Source of the DNA: Bacteroidia bacterium
GTDB taxonomy: Bacteria; Bacteroidota; Bacteroidia; CAILMK01; JBBDIG01
NCBI GenBank assembly: GCA_040880525.1
Contig: JBBDIG010000040.1
Location: 38,892 to 102,891, forward strand
DNA: 64,000 bases
Reading direction: 5' to 3'
The translations under genes and the position numbers were made by a program. Under the pieces are notes generated by a model. The model ran no database searches and was not told the origin of the DNA. It saw nothing but the letters and a program-made list of their open reading frames with translations. The number at the start of each line of letters is the position of its first letter. Position 1 is the first letter of the stretch. Shown piece by piece: positions 8,932 to 16,380 of the stretch.

Positions 8932-9791
8932 GACAATTAAAGATCAGTAAACAGTTTACCAACAGGGAAAACAAATCGCTGGACAAGTATCTGAACGAAA
9001 TCAGCAAGGTGGAAATGATAACGCCTGCCGAAGAAGTGGAACTGGCTAAACGAATTAAGCAAAATGACCCCTATGCGCTGGAAAAACTCGTAAATGCAAA
9101 CTTGCGATTCGTGGTTTCTGTAGCTAAACAGTATCAAAACCAGGGGCTTACCCTGGGCGACCTGATCAATGAGGGAAATCTTGGACTTATTAAAGCTGCG
9201 CAGCGCTTTGATGAAACCCGTGGTTTTAAATTCATTTCTTACGCAGTATGGTGGATCAGGCAATCCATCCTGCAGGCACTGGCAGAACAATCGCGGTTGG
9301 TGAGGTTGCCCCTTAATAAGGTTGGTTCCCTCAGCAAAATCGGGTCTGCGGCTGCCGAGTTGGAGCAAAAGTTTGAAAGAGAGGCAACAACAGAGGAAAT
9401 TGCTGAAAAGCTGGAACTTCCTCAGGCGGAAATTGAAACGACCCTTTCCACTTCAAGCAAGCACCTGTCAATAGATGCACCCATCAGCGATGAGGAAGAT
9501 ACTTCGTTGCTTGCATTATTAAGCAATAACGAAGAACCTGATCCTGACAAGGACTTGCTGCATGAGTCGCTGCAAAAGGAGATCATTCGTGTAATGTCTA
9601 TTCTTTCTGAGAAAGAAAGGGAGATCCTTAAACTCCACTTTGGATTGGAAGGAAATTACCCACATTCTTACGAAGACATTAGCGAAAAGGTGAACCTGAC
9701 ACGGGAGCGTGTCCGGCAAATCAAGGAAAAGGCACTCAGAAAACTGAGGAAGTCTTCAAAAAGCAAGCTGCTGAAAGCTTATTTGGGTTAA
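8928..9791 (+). CDS. rpoD: Primary sigma factor RpoD (Bacteroidota type)
   Basis: Housekeeping sigma-70 factor that directs RNA polymerase to TAnnTTTG promoters. At 287 aa it has the short form typical of Bacteroidota. Region 1.2 starts NKSLDKYLNEISKVEMITPA. Region 2 contains NANLRFVVSVAKQYQNQG, GDLINEGNLGLIKAAQRFDE and FISYAVWWIRQSILQAL, the core-binding and -10 recognition helices. Region 3 follows (RLPLNKVGSLSKIG). Region 4 ends with LREKER-like SEKEREILKLHFGL and the helix-turn-helix SYEDISEKVNLTRERVRQIK. A strong Shine-Dalgarno sequence and an overlapping leader ORF precede it. It is monocistronic, with a strong terminator behind. Confidence 0.97.
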   Translation: MRQLKISKQFTNRENKSLDKYLNEISKVEMITPAEEVELAKRIKQNDPYALEKLVNANLRFVVSVAKQYQNQGLTLGDLINEGNLGLIKAAQRFDETRGFKFISYAVWWIRQSILQALAEQSRLVRLPLNKVGSLSKIGSAAAELEQKFEREATTEEIAEKLELPQAEIETTLSTSSKHLSIDAPISDEEDTSLLALLSNNEEPDPDKDLLHESLQKEIIRVMSILSEKEREILKLHFGLEGNYPHSYEDISEKVNLTRERVRQIKEKALRKLRKSSKSKLLKAYLG

Positions 9792-9812
9792 CCCCTTTGC
9801 ATTTCAGAAAGT

Positions 9813-9848
9813 AAAAAAGGCTGTCTTATTTATAGGCAGCCTTTTTTT
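9813..9848 (+). terminator. Intrinsic terminator after rpoD
   Basis: Arms AAAAAAGGCTGTC and GGCAGCCTTTTTT with a 9-base loop and a T7 run. One T/G wobble in the stem. It starts 22 bases after the rpoD stop; its left A run could also serve ridA transcripts from the other side. Confidence 0.85.
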
Positions 9849-9897
9849 ATTGATTTTCCGGATCGTTTTTATTTAGATCAGATCATCATATTTAAAG

Positions 9898-10281
9898 CTA
9901 AGCTTTAACAGCGATCAATGATATTTCCACCCTTGCATCCTTAGGTAAACGTGCTACCTGTACCGTTTCCCGTGCAGGGAAATTTTCAATAAAATAGGCT
10001 CCGTAAACCTCATTCACGATGGTGAAGTCATCCATATTCCTTAGAAAAATGCTGCATTTCACCACATCAGAAAGCGCCATTTCTGCTTCTTCCAAAATAT
10101 ACTTCAGGTTTTCCATTACCTGGCGGGTTTCTGCTCCCACGCTTCCCCGGAGCAACTCGCCATTTTCAGGGTCAATGGCGATCTGGCCACTGCAATAGAG
10201 CGTATTCCCTGCTTTAACTGCTTGATTGTAGGGTCCTATTGGATTCGGAGCCTTGGCTGTATGAACGATCTCTTTCATCAT
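9898..10281 (-). CDS. ridA: RidA/YjgF-family enamine/imine deaminase
   Basis: Hydrolyses reactive enamine and imine intermediates such as 2-aminoacrylate; cytoplasmic trimer. Family hallmarks are present: APNPIGPYNQAVKAG near the N-terminus, YCSGQIAIDPENGEL, QVMENLKYILEEAEMALSDVVKC, the arginine-containing FPARETVQVARLPKDA, and VEISLIAVKA at the end. Length 127 aa is typical. It starts at one of two adjacent ATGs and overlaps the 3' end of the upstream glycosyltransferase gene by about 65 bases in another reading frame. The overlap cannot be avoided by choosing a later start, because conserved RidA residues lie inside it. Last gene of the recR cluster. Confidence 0.93.
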   Translation of the reverse strand: MMKEIVHTAKAPNPIGPYNQAVKAGNTLYCSGQIAIDPENGELLRGSVGAETRQVMENLKYILEEAEMALSDVVKCSIFLRNMDDFTIVNEVYGAYFIENFPARETVQVARLPKDARVEISLIAVKA

Positions 10282-12277
10282 AAAACAATTTGAGTTGTTG
10301 TCTTCCCAGGTGCCTCAGACCATTCCACACAATCTCTATATCCTGCTCTATCCTGTAATCTCTTGCATAGAGGAAATTAAGCCGCTCCAACATTGGAAGG
10401 CCCATTTTTCTGTAGGCGTAGCGATCTTGTGGAGTTAATATACCCCGTGGTATTTTTGGCAGCGATTCTTTTTGTTCCACCGGCACATATCCTACCCAGC
10501 TTTTCTTTGCGGAAAGCACCTGGATTATATTTCTGAAATATCCGCCTTTGTCTTTAATTCTCCAGATTAAAACCGGAGAAGCCACAAACAGAAACAGCGT
10601 AATACCAAGATCCATTAATCTTTTTCTGAAGCGGACATCCGGCCTTGACAGCGCCAGATGAAGCTGGATAGTATAGAGATCACCCTGCGCATGCTTTGAA
10701 TTGCTGCCAATAATAAAGAGGCTCTCCTCAGGAACGATCTTATAATTTACGTTTGCTTTGCTGATTGTCGTCATCCAATGAATTATTTCGCGGGAAGACA
10801 CATCCTTGGAGCAGAATATAATTTCGTTTACCTGATATACTTCGGCAATTTCATTAAGCTGCCGGATGGAACCCACAAAGTTTGTTTCGTTCTCGTACGA
10901 CTCCTCGGTAGCAACAAATCCGGTTAGATTAAAATTAACACGGGTTTTTTCAAGCAAGGCCAACACGCGGTTGGCCTCCTGTGGATTTCCTACTATTGCC
11001 ACTCGCTTCTCCCTGGGTTCTCCAAAATCAAGATTCCGCTCCCGCACAAGGTGCAATAACAGCCGGTTAAACATCATAATTACAGCTGCGATAGCAGCGC
11101 CCAAAATAATGAGCGCGCGCGAATAGCGGAATGATTCCGGTAAAAATGCATAAATAACAGATATAAGAATTGTCCCTGCTACCACGCCTTTTACCAGTTT
11201 TCTTAAACTATAGGGCCTCTGGTAGCTGCCTGAAAGCGCATTGGTTAAAATCCAGATCAGCGTATAGGCGGGAAAACTGTAATAAACCAGCTCAACCGGA
11301 TATTCACCGCCATCAATATATTTTACTGTGCTTTCCCAGTAATTCTTTAAAAGCAGCAACCCGCCAAATATCATTGCTGCATCTGTTGCCGGCAGGGCCA
11401 GTGTTTTAATGATTCGGGCAATGACAGATGCTGTTGCCCGCAGGTAAATTGCAATGTTGATAAGAAAGGAAAACATTTTCGCCTGCCCGGAAGAAAAATG
11501 CTTTTTCGCAAAAATTACCATTGCATTATAAAAGATAAAAACATAGTTCACGCTGCTTTTGCGTGTGCTTTCTCCTTTGTAATGAATGATCCGCGTTTTA
11601 GGATAATAGTAATTTTTATAACCTCCTTTTTTTATCCGGTAAGAGAGGTCTATATCCTCGCCATACATAAAAAAGGTCTCGTCCAGAAGGCCGATTTCAT
11701 CCAGCACACTTTTGCGCATCAGCATAAAGGCTCCGGCCAGTACATCCACTTCGTGTACTTCTTCGGGGCTTAAATAGCCAAGATGATAGCGGCCAAACAC
11801 CCGGCTTTTTGGAAAAAGCGAAGAAAGCCCTGACATTTTATAAAAAGCCACGGAGGGCGTGGGGAAAGCGCGCTTCGATTCCGGCAGAAACCGCCCTTTT
11901 CCATCCAGCATTTTTACGCCCAGGCCACCAGCCATTGGATAATCGTCCATGAAGCTGACACATTTTGTGAAAGTGTCTTCTTCCACCACCGTATCAGGAT
12001 TGAGCAGGAGAATATATTCCGCTTTGCTCAGGGATATTGCCTGATTATTGGCGGCAGAAAAACCCGCATTTTTCTCATTTACAATGAGCTTTACTTCAGG
12101 GAATTTATGCCGCACCATTTCAGCGCTACCGTCCACCGAATTATTATCTACTACGTAAACTTCATATTCGCCCAGGCCGGCCTCTGTCATTCTTTTTCCG
12201 GCTCTCCTCACAGAATAGAGCGCCTGTTCAAGAAAATACTTTACGTTGTAATTGACTATAATTACTGAGAGCTTCAT
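10214..12277 (-). CDS. Membrane GT2 glycosyltransferase fused to a degenerate polyprenyl sugar-phosphate transferase
   Basis: 687-aa fusion. Residues 1-240 are a GT2 glycosyltransferase: SVIIVNYNVKYFLEQ, VVDNNSVDGS, LLLNPDTVV as the DxD-like site, and MYGEDIDLSYR as the catalytic ED motif. Four or so membrane helices follow (about 270-410), then a Rossmann-like domain starting EKRVAIVGNPQEANR (about 425-545). A hydrophobic segment RKRLMDLGITLFLFVASP (about 565) comes next, similar to the entry helix of undecaprenyl-phosphate sugar transferases. After it, the expected KFRSM and DELPQ catalytic stretch is missing; the chain goes directly to NIIQVLSAKKSWVGYVP, which resembles the later NVLKGDMSLVGPRP motif. 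I infer a GT2 enzyme whose second half keeps the membrane scaffold but not sugar-phosphate transfer. The ATG overlaps the recR stop (ATGA). Confidence 0.82.
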   Translation of the reverse strand: MKLSVIIVNYNVKYFLEQALYSVRRAGKRMTEAGLGEYEVYVVDNNSVDGSAEMVRHKFPEVKLIVNEKNAGFSAANNQAISLSKAEYILLLNPDTVVEEDTFTKCVSFMDDYPMAGGLGVKMLDGKGRFLPESKRAFPTPSVAFYKMSGLSSLFPKSRVFGRYHLGYLSPEEVHEVDVLAGAFMLMRKSVLDEIGLLDETFFMYGEDIDLSYRIKKGGYKNYYYPKTRIIHYKGESTRKSSVNYVFIFYNAMVIFAKKHFSSGQAKMFSFLINIAIYLRATASVIARIIKTLALPATDAAMIFGGLLLLKNYWESTVKYIDGGEYPVELVYYSFPAYTLIWILTNALSGSYQRPYSLRKLVKGVVAGTILISVIYAFLPESFRYSRALIILGAAIAAVIMMFNRLLLHLVRERNLDFGEPREKRVAIVGNPQEANRVLALLEKTRVNFNLTGFVATEESYENETNFVGSIRQLNEIAEVYQVNEIIFCSKDVSSREIIHWMTTISKANVNYKIVPEESLFIIGSNSKHAQGDLYTIQLHLALSRPDVRFRKRLMDLGITLFLFVASPVLIWRIKDKGGYFRNIIQVLSAKKSWVGYVPVEQKESLPKIPRGILTPQDRYAYRKMGLPMLERLNFLYARDYRIEQDIEIVWNGLRHLGRQQLKLFYDERDRSYSQGSESNRTLQSSS

Positions 12278-12879
12278 ACGCTATAAGGTATGCGGGTGAT
12301 GATAGAGCGTCCAAGGGTAATTTCGTCAGCATATTCCAACTCCCCTCCCACCGCTATTCCGCGCGAAAGCGTAGAAATCCGGATATCCATTGGTTGGGTT
12401 TTTTTTGAGATATAGAACATGGTAGTGTCACCTTCCATTGTGGCGCTGAGGGCAAAAATGATTTCCCCTACTTTTTCTTCTTCAATGCGAACGATCAGAT
12501 TGTTAACATTAATATCATCCGGCCCGATTCCATCCATCGGAGAAATCAGACCGTTCAGCACATGATATTTGCCACGGTACTGCCCCGTGTTCTCAATGGC
12601 CAGTACATCGCGCACATCCTCTACAATGCACAGCACGCTTCCATCCCGGTACGGATTTCCGCAAATCGCACAGATATCATCATCCGTAAGGTTATGACAT
12701 ACCTGGCAGTGCTTCAGATTTTCAGATAGCTTTTGAAGAATACCACTAAAATGAGAAATTTCAGCAGGCCGCTGTTTCACCAGGCTTAGTACCAGCCGGG
12801 TTGCAGTTTTTTTCCCGATTCCAGGTAACCGCATAAATTCATTTACTGCTTCTTCAATAAGCTTAGAAGGATATTGCAT
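12274..12879 (-). CDS. recR: Recombination mediator RecR
   Basis: Works with RecO (and RecF) to load RecA onto gapped DNA. The 201-aa product begins MQYPSKLIEEAVNEF; an in-frame GTG at 12894 would add five residues, but the ATG matches the family. Features in order: helix-hairpin-helix LPGIGKKTATRLVLSL, a four-cysteine zinc finger (CQVCHNLTDDDICAICGNP), then the Toprim domain with CIVEDVRDVLAIENTGQYRG and HVLNGLISPMDGIGPD. It overlaps the glycosyltransferase start by 4 bases, so recR, the glycosyltransferase and ridA appear to be one transcript. Neither partner is an obvious repair gene. Confidence 0.95.
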   Translation of the reverse strand: MQYPSKLIEEAVNEFMRLPGIGKKTATRLVLSLVKQRPAEISHFSGILQKLSENLKHCQVCHNLTDDDICAICGNPYRDGSVLCIVEDVRDVLAIENTGQYRGKYHVLNGLISPMDGIGPDDINVNNLIVRIEEEKVGEIIFALSATMEGDTTMFYISKKTQPMDIRISTLSRGIAVGGELEYADEITLGRSIITRIPYSV

Positions 12880-13170
12880 GTAATGTTTAGCCACTCTATG
12901 AAGGCTTCAAAGTTCCTAAAAAATGGCGGGAATGCAGGTATATAACAAGTAGGGGCAATTTTAAATTTAATTAAAACTTTTCTCATAAAGTTGACGGACG
13001 CCTTGCACTACTTCCGAATTACTAAGCCGGTAGAAAGACCCTGGCAGTTGAAGCATTCCCAAATTCTGAAAATGCTGATCGTCATGAAATCAAGTTTATC
13101 GAGAATCATGAAATTTTCTAAAACTTAAAACGCAAATCCATATTTAAACAGGAAATATTTATTACTCAAT

Positions 13171-14475
13171 ATGACACGAAAGTATTTCCTGCTGCTCTGC
13201 TCCTTTGTTTTTATTCTTTCAGGCTGTAATGAAATTAAAGAAGTTATCAAAAAAAGCAGTCCGCATGAAGTATATACCAAATCGCTGGTAAAAGCCGGGC
13301 TGGAGCAGACTGCACTGGGGCGGCAATGGCAGCAAACGGCCAGCGCAGCATTGAGCGATTCTCTGATCATTTCATTGCCCTATCAGGAAGAAGGATATTT
13401 TTTCGCGGATAAAGTCCAGGCTACAGGATTGCGATTTACCGGAAAGCGCGGCCAGAAAATGATCTTTAGTCTTGAAACCACTCCGCCAGCACATTTCAGG
13501 ATTTTCATGGATCTGTTTATATTGAAGGAGGGGAAATCTCCTGAGCAGGTGGCTTTTCTGGGCGAAGATGAGTTCATGATGGAATTTACAGCCAAAAGCA
13601 ATGCGGAGTATCTTCTCCGGATGCAGCCGGAATTATTAAAAGGTGGCCGCTACACTCTTACGATCCGTTTACAGCCTTCACTCGGTTTTCCTGTTGCCGA
13701 AAGCGATACACGGTCCATCCTCAGTTTTTGGGCTGATCCCCGTGATGGCGGAGCACGATCGCATGAGGGCGTGGATGTATTTGCACCGCGCGGAACCCCG
13801 GTAGTGGCCGTAAGTAACGGAATTATTACGCGCACCGGCACCAACCGGCTGGGTGGAAAGGTGGTGTGGCTCCGGGGCGAAGGTGCCAGTTATTATTACG
13901 CCCATCTGGATTCGCAAATGGTGGGAGCCGGAAAAAGAGTAAATACCGGGGATACGCTCGGCCTGGTTGGAAATACCGGAAACGCCCGCTACACGGCTCA
14001 CCACCTGCATTTTGGGATTTACACATCAGGAGGTGCAATAGATCCGCTTCCCTTTATTGACAACCGCTTGCCACAACCTGCACCCCTCACTGCTGACATT
14101 TCTGCTCCAGGAAAGTTAATGAGGGTTACCGCAGCGCAAGCCAATCTCAGGAGAAGTCCGGAAAACTCCCGGCCTGTATTGGGTGGCGCAGAGCGAAATA
14201 CACCGTTTACCGTACTTGCTGCCACAGAAGATTGGTTTCGAATACAGTTGCCTGACATGAAGCTGGCTTACTTCCATTCATCGCTGGCTGCACCTGCCGG
14301 GGAGCCTTTTTCTGATGTTCCGGCTCAAACCACGGATTCTTTATATGAAGCGCCTGCCCCTTCTGCCCTGCTCGTACAAATGGCCCGGTCAGCTTCTTTA
14401 CCGGTGTATGGGCGCTACAATGAATTTTATCTGGTAAAAACTGAAACGGATAACTGGGCCTGGAAAAGAGAGTGA
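13171..14475 (+). CDS. M23-family peptidase lipoprotein with C-terminal SH3-like domain
   Basis: Zinc peptidoglycan endopeptidase or LytM-like factor anchored by lipid. The N-terminus is a lipoprotein signal with lipobox ILSGC (Cys20). The M23 domain lies at about residues 190-295 and keeps the metal ligands: HEGVDVFAPRGTPV (H and D), AHLDSQ, and HHLHFG (HxH). Hence it is predicted to be active. A bacterial SH3-like region follows (about 310-370), starting MRVTAAQANLRRSPENSRP. The N-terminal 160 residues form an unassigned beta-rich domain. It stands alone between recR and gldB. Likely role: cell-wall remodelling at the inner face of the outer membrane or in the periplasm. Confidence 0.9.
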   Translation: MTRKYFLLLCSFVFILSGCNEIKEVIKKSSPHEVYTKSLVKAGLEQTALGRQWQQTASAALSDSLIISLPYQEEGYFFADKVQATGLRFTGKRGQKMIFSLETTPPAHFRIFMDLFILKEGKSPEQVAFLGEDEFMMEFTAKSNAEYLLRMQPELLKGGRYTLTIRLQPSLGFPVAESDTRSILSFWADPRDGGARSHEGVDVFAPRGTPVVAVSNGIITRTGTNRLGGKVVWLRGEGASYYYAHLDSQMVGAGKRVNTGDTLGLVGNTGNARYTAHHLHFGIYTSGGAIDPLPFIDNRLPQPAPLTADISAPGKLMRVTAAQANLRRSPENSRPVLGGAERNTPFTVLAATEDWFRIQLPDMKLAYFHSSLAAPAGEPFSDVPAQTTDSLYEAPAPSALLVQMARSASLPVYGRYNEFYLVKTETDNWAWKRE

Positions 14476-14572
14476 AAATCAGGATGCTCCTGCATAAAAT
14501 CATTCCGCGCGGGTTCAGATTTTTCTGCATTCAAAGACAAATCCTATGAAAGTTTTCCCGTCCAATGATCGT

Positions 14573-15616
14573 TCAGAGCCTGGGTTTATACCTGGATCTG
14601 TCAAATATTTTCTGGTAATTTTTATCGGCAAATAATTCCTGAACTGTCACCGCATCATTATCGTCCATATAATTCCTGACTATTTGCCAACCAAGATATT
14701 CTCCGAGCCGTGGCGATGATTCCTGTGGTACACCTTCGGCAATCGTGAATGGCGCATCCCTCATGTATCTATCCTTAATGACTTGTTTGGTTATATAAAA
14801 AAGCTCTTCCTGTACAAAATGCTGGTACATTTCGCCCTCATTTTCCTGCGCCCATTCAAGCTGCTCACCCGTATATTCTATTTTAATAGTATCATCCATT
14901 TCAGGAGCCATCACGTCCAGCCAAAAAAGCATTTTTCCCTGATATATCATTTCGCTGAGTAATGTATTATCCACATATTCTGCCTCCGGGAACTTCATTG
15001 AATAATATGCCTTCAGCACCTGCGCATCAATATATTCCGGCCGGAATCGCCTCATCTGGTAATTGTAATAATCGCGGCTGGGATAAAATTTATAATCAGC
15101 GCCCAAAAACATATCAGGCGAAATAGCGATAAAAGCGCCCTCAAACGTTACGACCTGATAAGTCATTCCGGTAATGATCGTAAAAATTGCAGGCAGGGTA
15201 TCCTTGGGATAATAATATTTAACATGCCGCATTCCTTCTTCAATCTCCTGTTCATACTGGTCAAATTTGCGGAACTGCGCCATCTGGTCATTATATAGTT
15301 CACGCATGTAGGGATCGTACACGAACTTCTTAAGATTTTCCACATAGCTCTCCTTTTCAACCGAACCTGCACGCAGCAAATGCTCAACGTAAAAACGGAA
15401 CATTTCAGGATATTTTTCCTGAAGACTGACGATTTCCTTTTCAAAATTTTCTTCTGGAATATTAAAAAGCTCAACCTCAAAACGCTTCACCTCAATGGGG
15501 GCTTCAATATGGGACACGTCCACATCATACCTGCCGGAATCACAGGCATAGAAGAAAAAAATGAAAATAATTTGTGGAAGGAAAAGATGGTATTTTCGCC
15601 ACGCAAAACCAATCAT
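14573..15616 (-). CDS. gldB: Gliding motility lipoprotein GldB
   Basis: Lipoprotein required for gliding and type IX secretion in Flavobacterium johnsoniae, widespread in Bacteroidota. The signal peptide ends in a lipobox with Cys25 (FFYAC). Family features: IEVKRFEVELFNIPEENF, RFYVEHLLRAG, FEGAFIAISPDMFLGADYKF, YYNYQMRRFRPEYIDAQVL, MIYQGKMLFWLDVMAPEM, and the end GEYLGWQIVRNYMDD with KNYQKIFDRSRYKP. The 347-aa length fits. It is divergent from a beta-barrel gene, and nadE follows that; gldB next to nadE is a recurring Bacteroidota arrangement as far as I recall. No gldC is visible here. Confidence 0.9.
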   Translation of the reverse strand: MIGFAWRKYHLFLPQIIFIFFFYACDSGRYDVDVSHIEAPIEVKRFEVELFNIPEENFEKEIVSLQEKYPEMFRFYVEHLLRAGSVEKESYVENLKKFVYDPYMRELYNDQMAQFRKFDQYEQEIEEGMRHVKYYYPKDTLPAIFTIITGMTYQVVTFEGAFIAISPDMFLGADYKFYPSRDYYNYQMRRFRPEYIDAQVLKAYYSMKFPEAEYVDNTLLSEMIYQGKMLFWLDVMAPEMDDTIKIEYTGEQLEWAQENEGEMYQHFVQEELFYITKQVIKDRYMRDAPFTIAEGVPQESSPRLGEYLGWQIVRNYMDDNDAVTVQELFADKNYQKIFDRSRYKPRL

Positions 15617-15653
15617 ATCATCATCTGTTTAACACCATAAATCTGACAAACGG

Positions 15654-15661
15654 CAAAACTA
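15654..15661 (-). promoter_or_regulatory. Candidate -7 element of gldB
   Basis: On the minus strand TAGTTTTG fits TAnnTTTG, 38 bases before the gldB ATG. Its last base overlaps the A of the start codon of the divergent barrel gene at 15661. No clear -33 element. Confidence 0.4.
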
Positions 15662-16350
15662 TGAAAAACCTTGTTGCCTTCCTGATACTCGCTTTCATTG
15701 CATTTAATTCGACCGCCCAGGAAAAATCAACACCTGATTTTCAAAAGGTAAATTTTGGATTGCGGTTTAACCCGCTGATCTCCTTTCTGAAAGTAGACTC
15801 TGATACACTGGAAGGCACAGGGCCTAAACTCGGCTTTTCCTACGGAGCCATGCTTGAATTTAATTTGGCTGAGAATTATGCGGTTGCATTTGAGTTAATG
15901 CTGAGCCAGGTTCCCGGCAGTTTTAAATATACTACCTCAGGTATTGATTCTTCTGTGGAAATGAATGTTCAATATGTGGAAATTCCTGTAATGCTTAAAG
16001 GAAAGACGAATGAGATTGGCTATTTTACTTATTTCGGACATTTTGGACTTGACATAGGAATGCGCACTGTTGCAAAAGGTGATGTGCTGGTGAAAAATGT
16101 ACTTAAATATGAGGATATTGTATTGAATGGAGAAGAGATTATAAGCGATGGTGAGCGTACGGGGGTGATGGCTCCGGATGTCCGGTTTTTCAGATTGGGA
16201 TTGGTAATTGGCGCAGGTGCGCAATATTCGCTCGGAGGCTCTACCTATTTGCTGGGTGGCCTATCATTTAATAACGGTTTTACTAACGTGGTTAAAGAGC
16301 ATCCTATAAAAAGCGCTTATGTAGCCCTCAATCTTGGTGTTTTGTTTTAA
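15661..16350 (+). CDS. PorT-like outer-membrane beta-barrel protein
   Basis: 229-aa exported protein. It starts MKNLVAFLILAFIAFNSTAQ, a clean signal peptide with a cleavage site after STAQ; an in-frame ATG 87 bases upstream would bury this signal and is rejected. The mature part alternates glycine/aromatic beta strands (KVNFGLRFNPLISFL, GFSYGAMLEFNLAENYAVAFELML, QYVEIPVMLKGK, YFGHFGLDIGMR, RLGLVIGAGAQYSLGGSTYLLGGLSFNNGF) and ends in AYVALNLGVLF, an aromatic outer-membrane barrel end. It belongs to the broad OMP_b-brl/PorT group; its exact role is unknown. The spacing of 30 bases to nadE suggests co-transcription. Divergent from gldB. Confidence 0.82.
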   Translation: MKNLVAFLILAFIAFNSTAQEKSTPDFQKVNFGLRFNPLISFLKVDSDTLEGTGPKLGFSYGAMLEFNLAENYAVAFELMLSQVPGSFKYTTSGIDSSVEMNVQYVEIPVMLKGKTNEIGYFTYFGHFGLDIGMRTVAKGDVLVKNVLKYEDIVLNGEEIISDGERTGVMAPDVRFFRLGLVIGAGAQYSLGGSTYLLGGLSFNNGFTNVVKEHPIKSAYVALNLGVLF

Positions 16351-16380
16351 TATTAAATTTAATTGCAACTCAATTTACAC

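Noticed and set aside
15574..15660. Upstream start extending the barrel gene by 29 residues
   Set aside because: It would bury a clean signal peptide and overlaps the 5' part of gldB.
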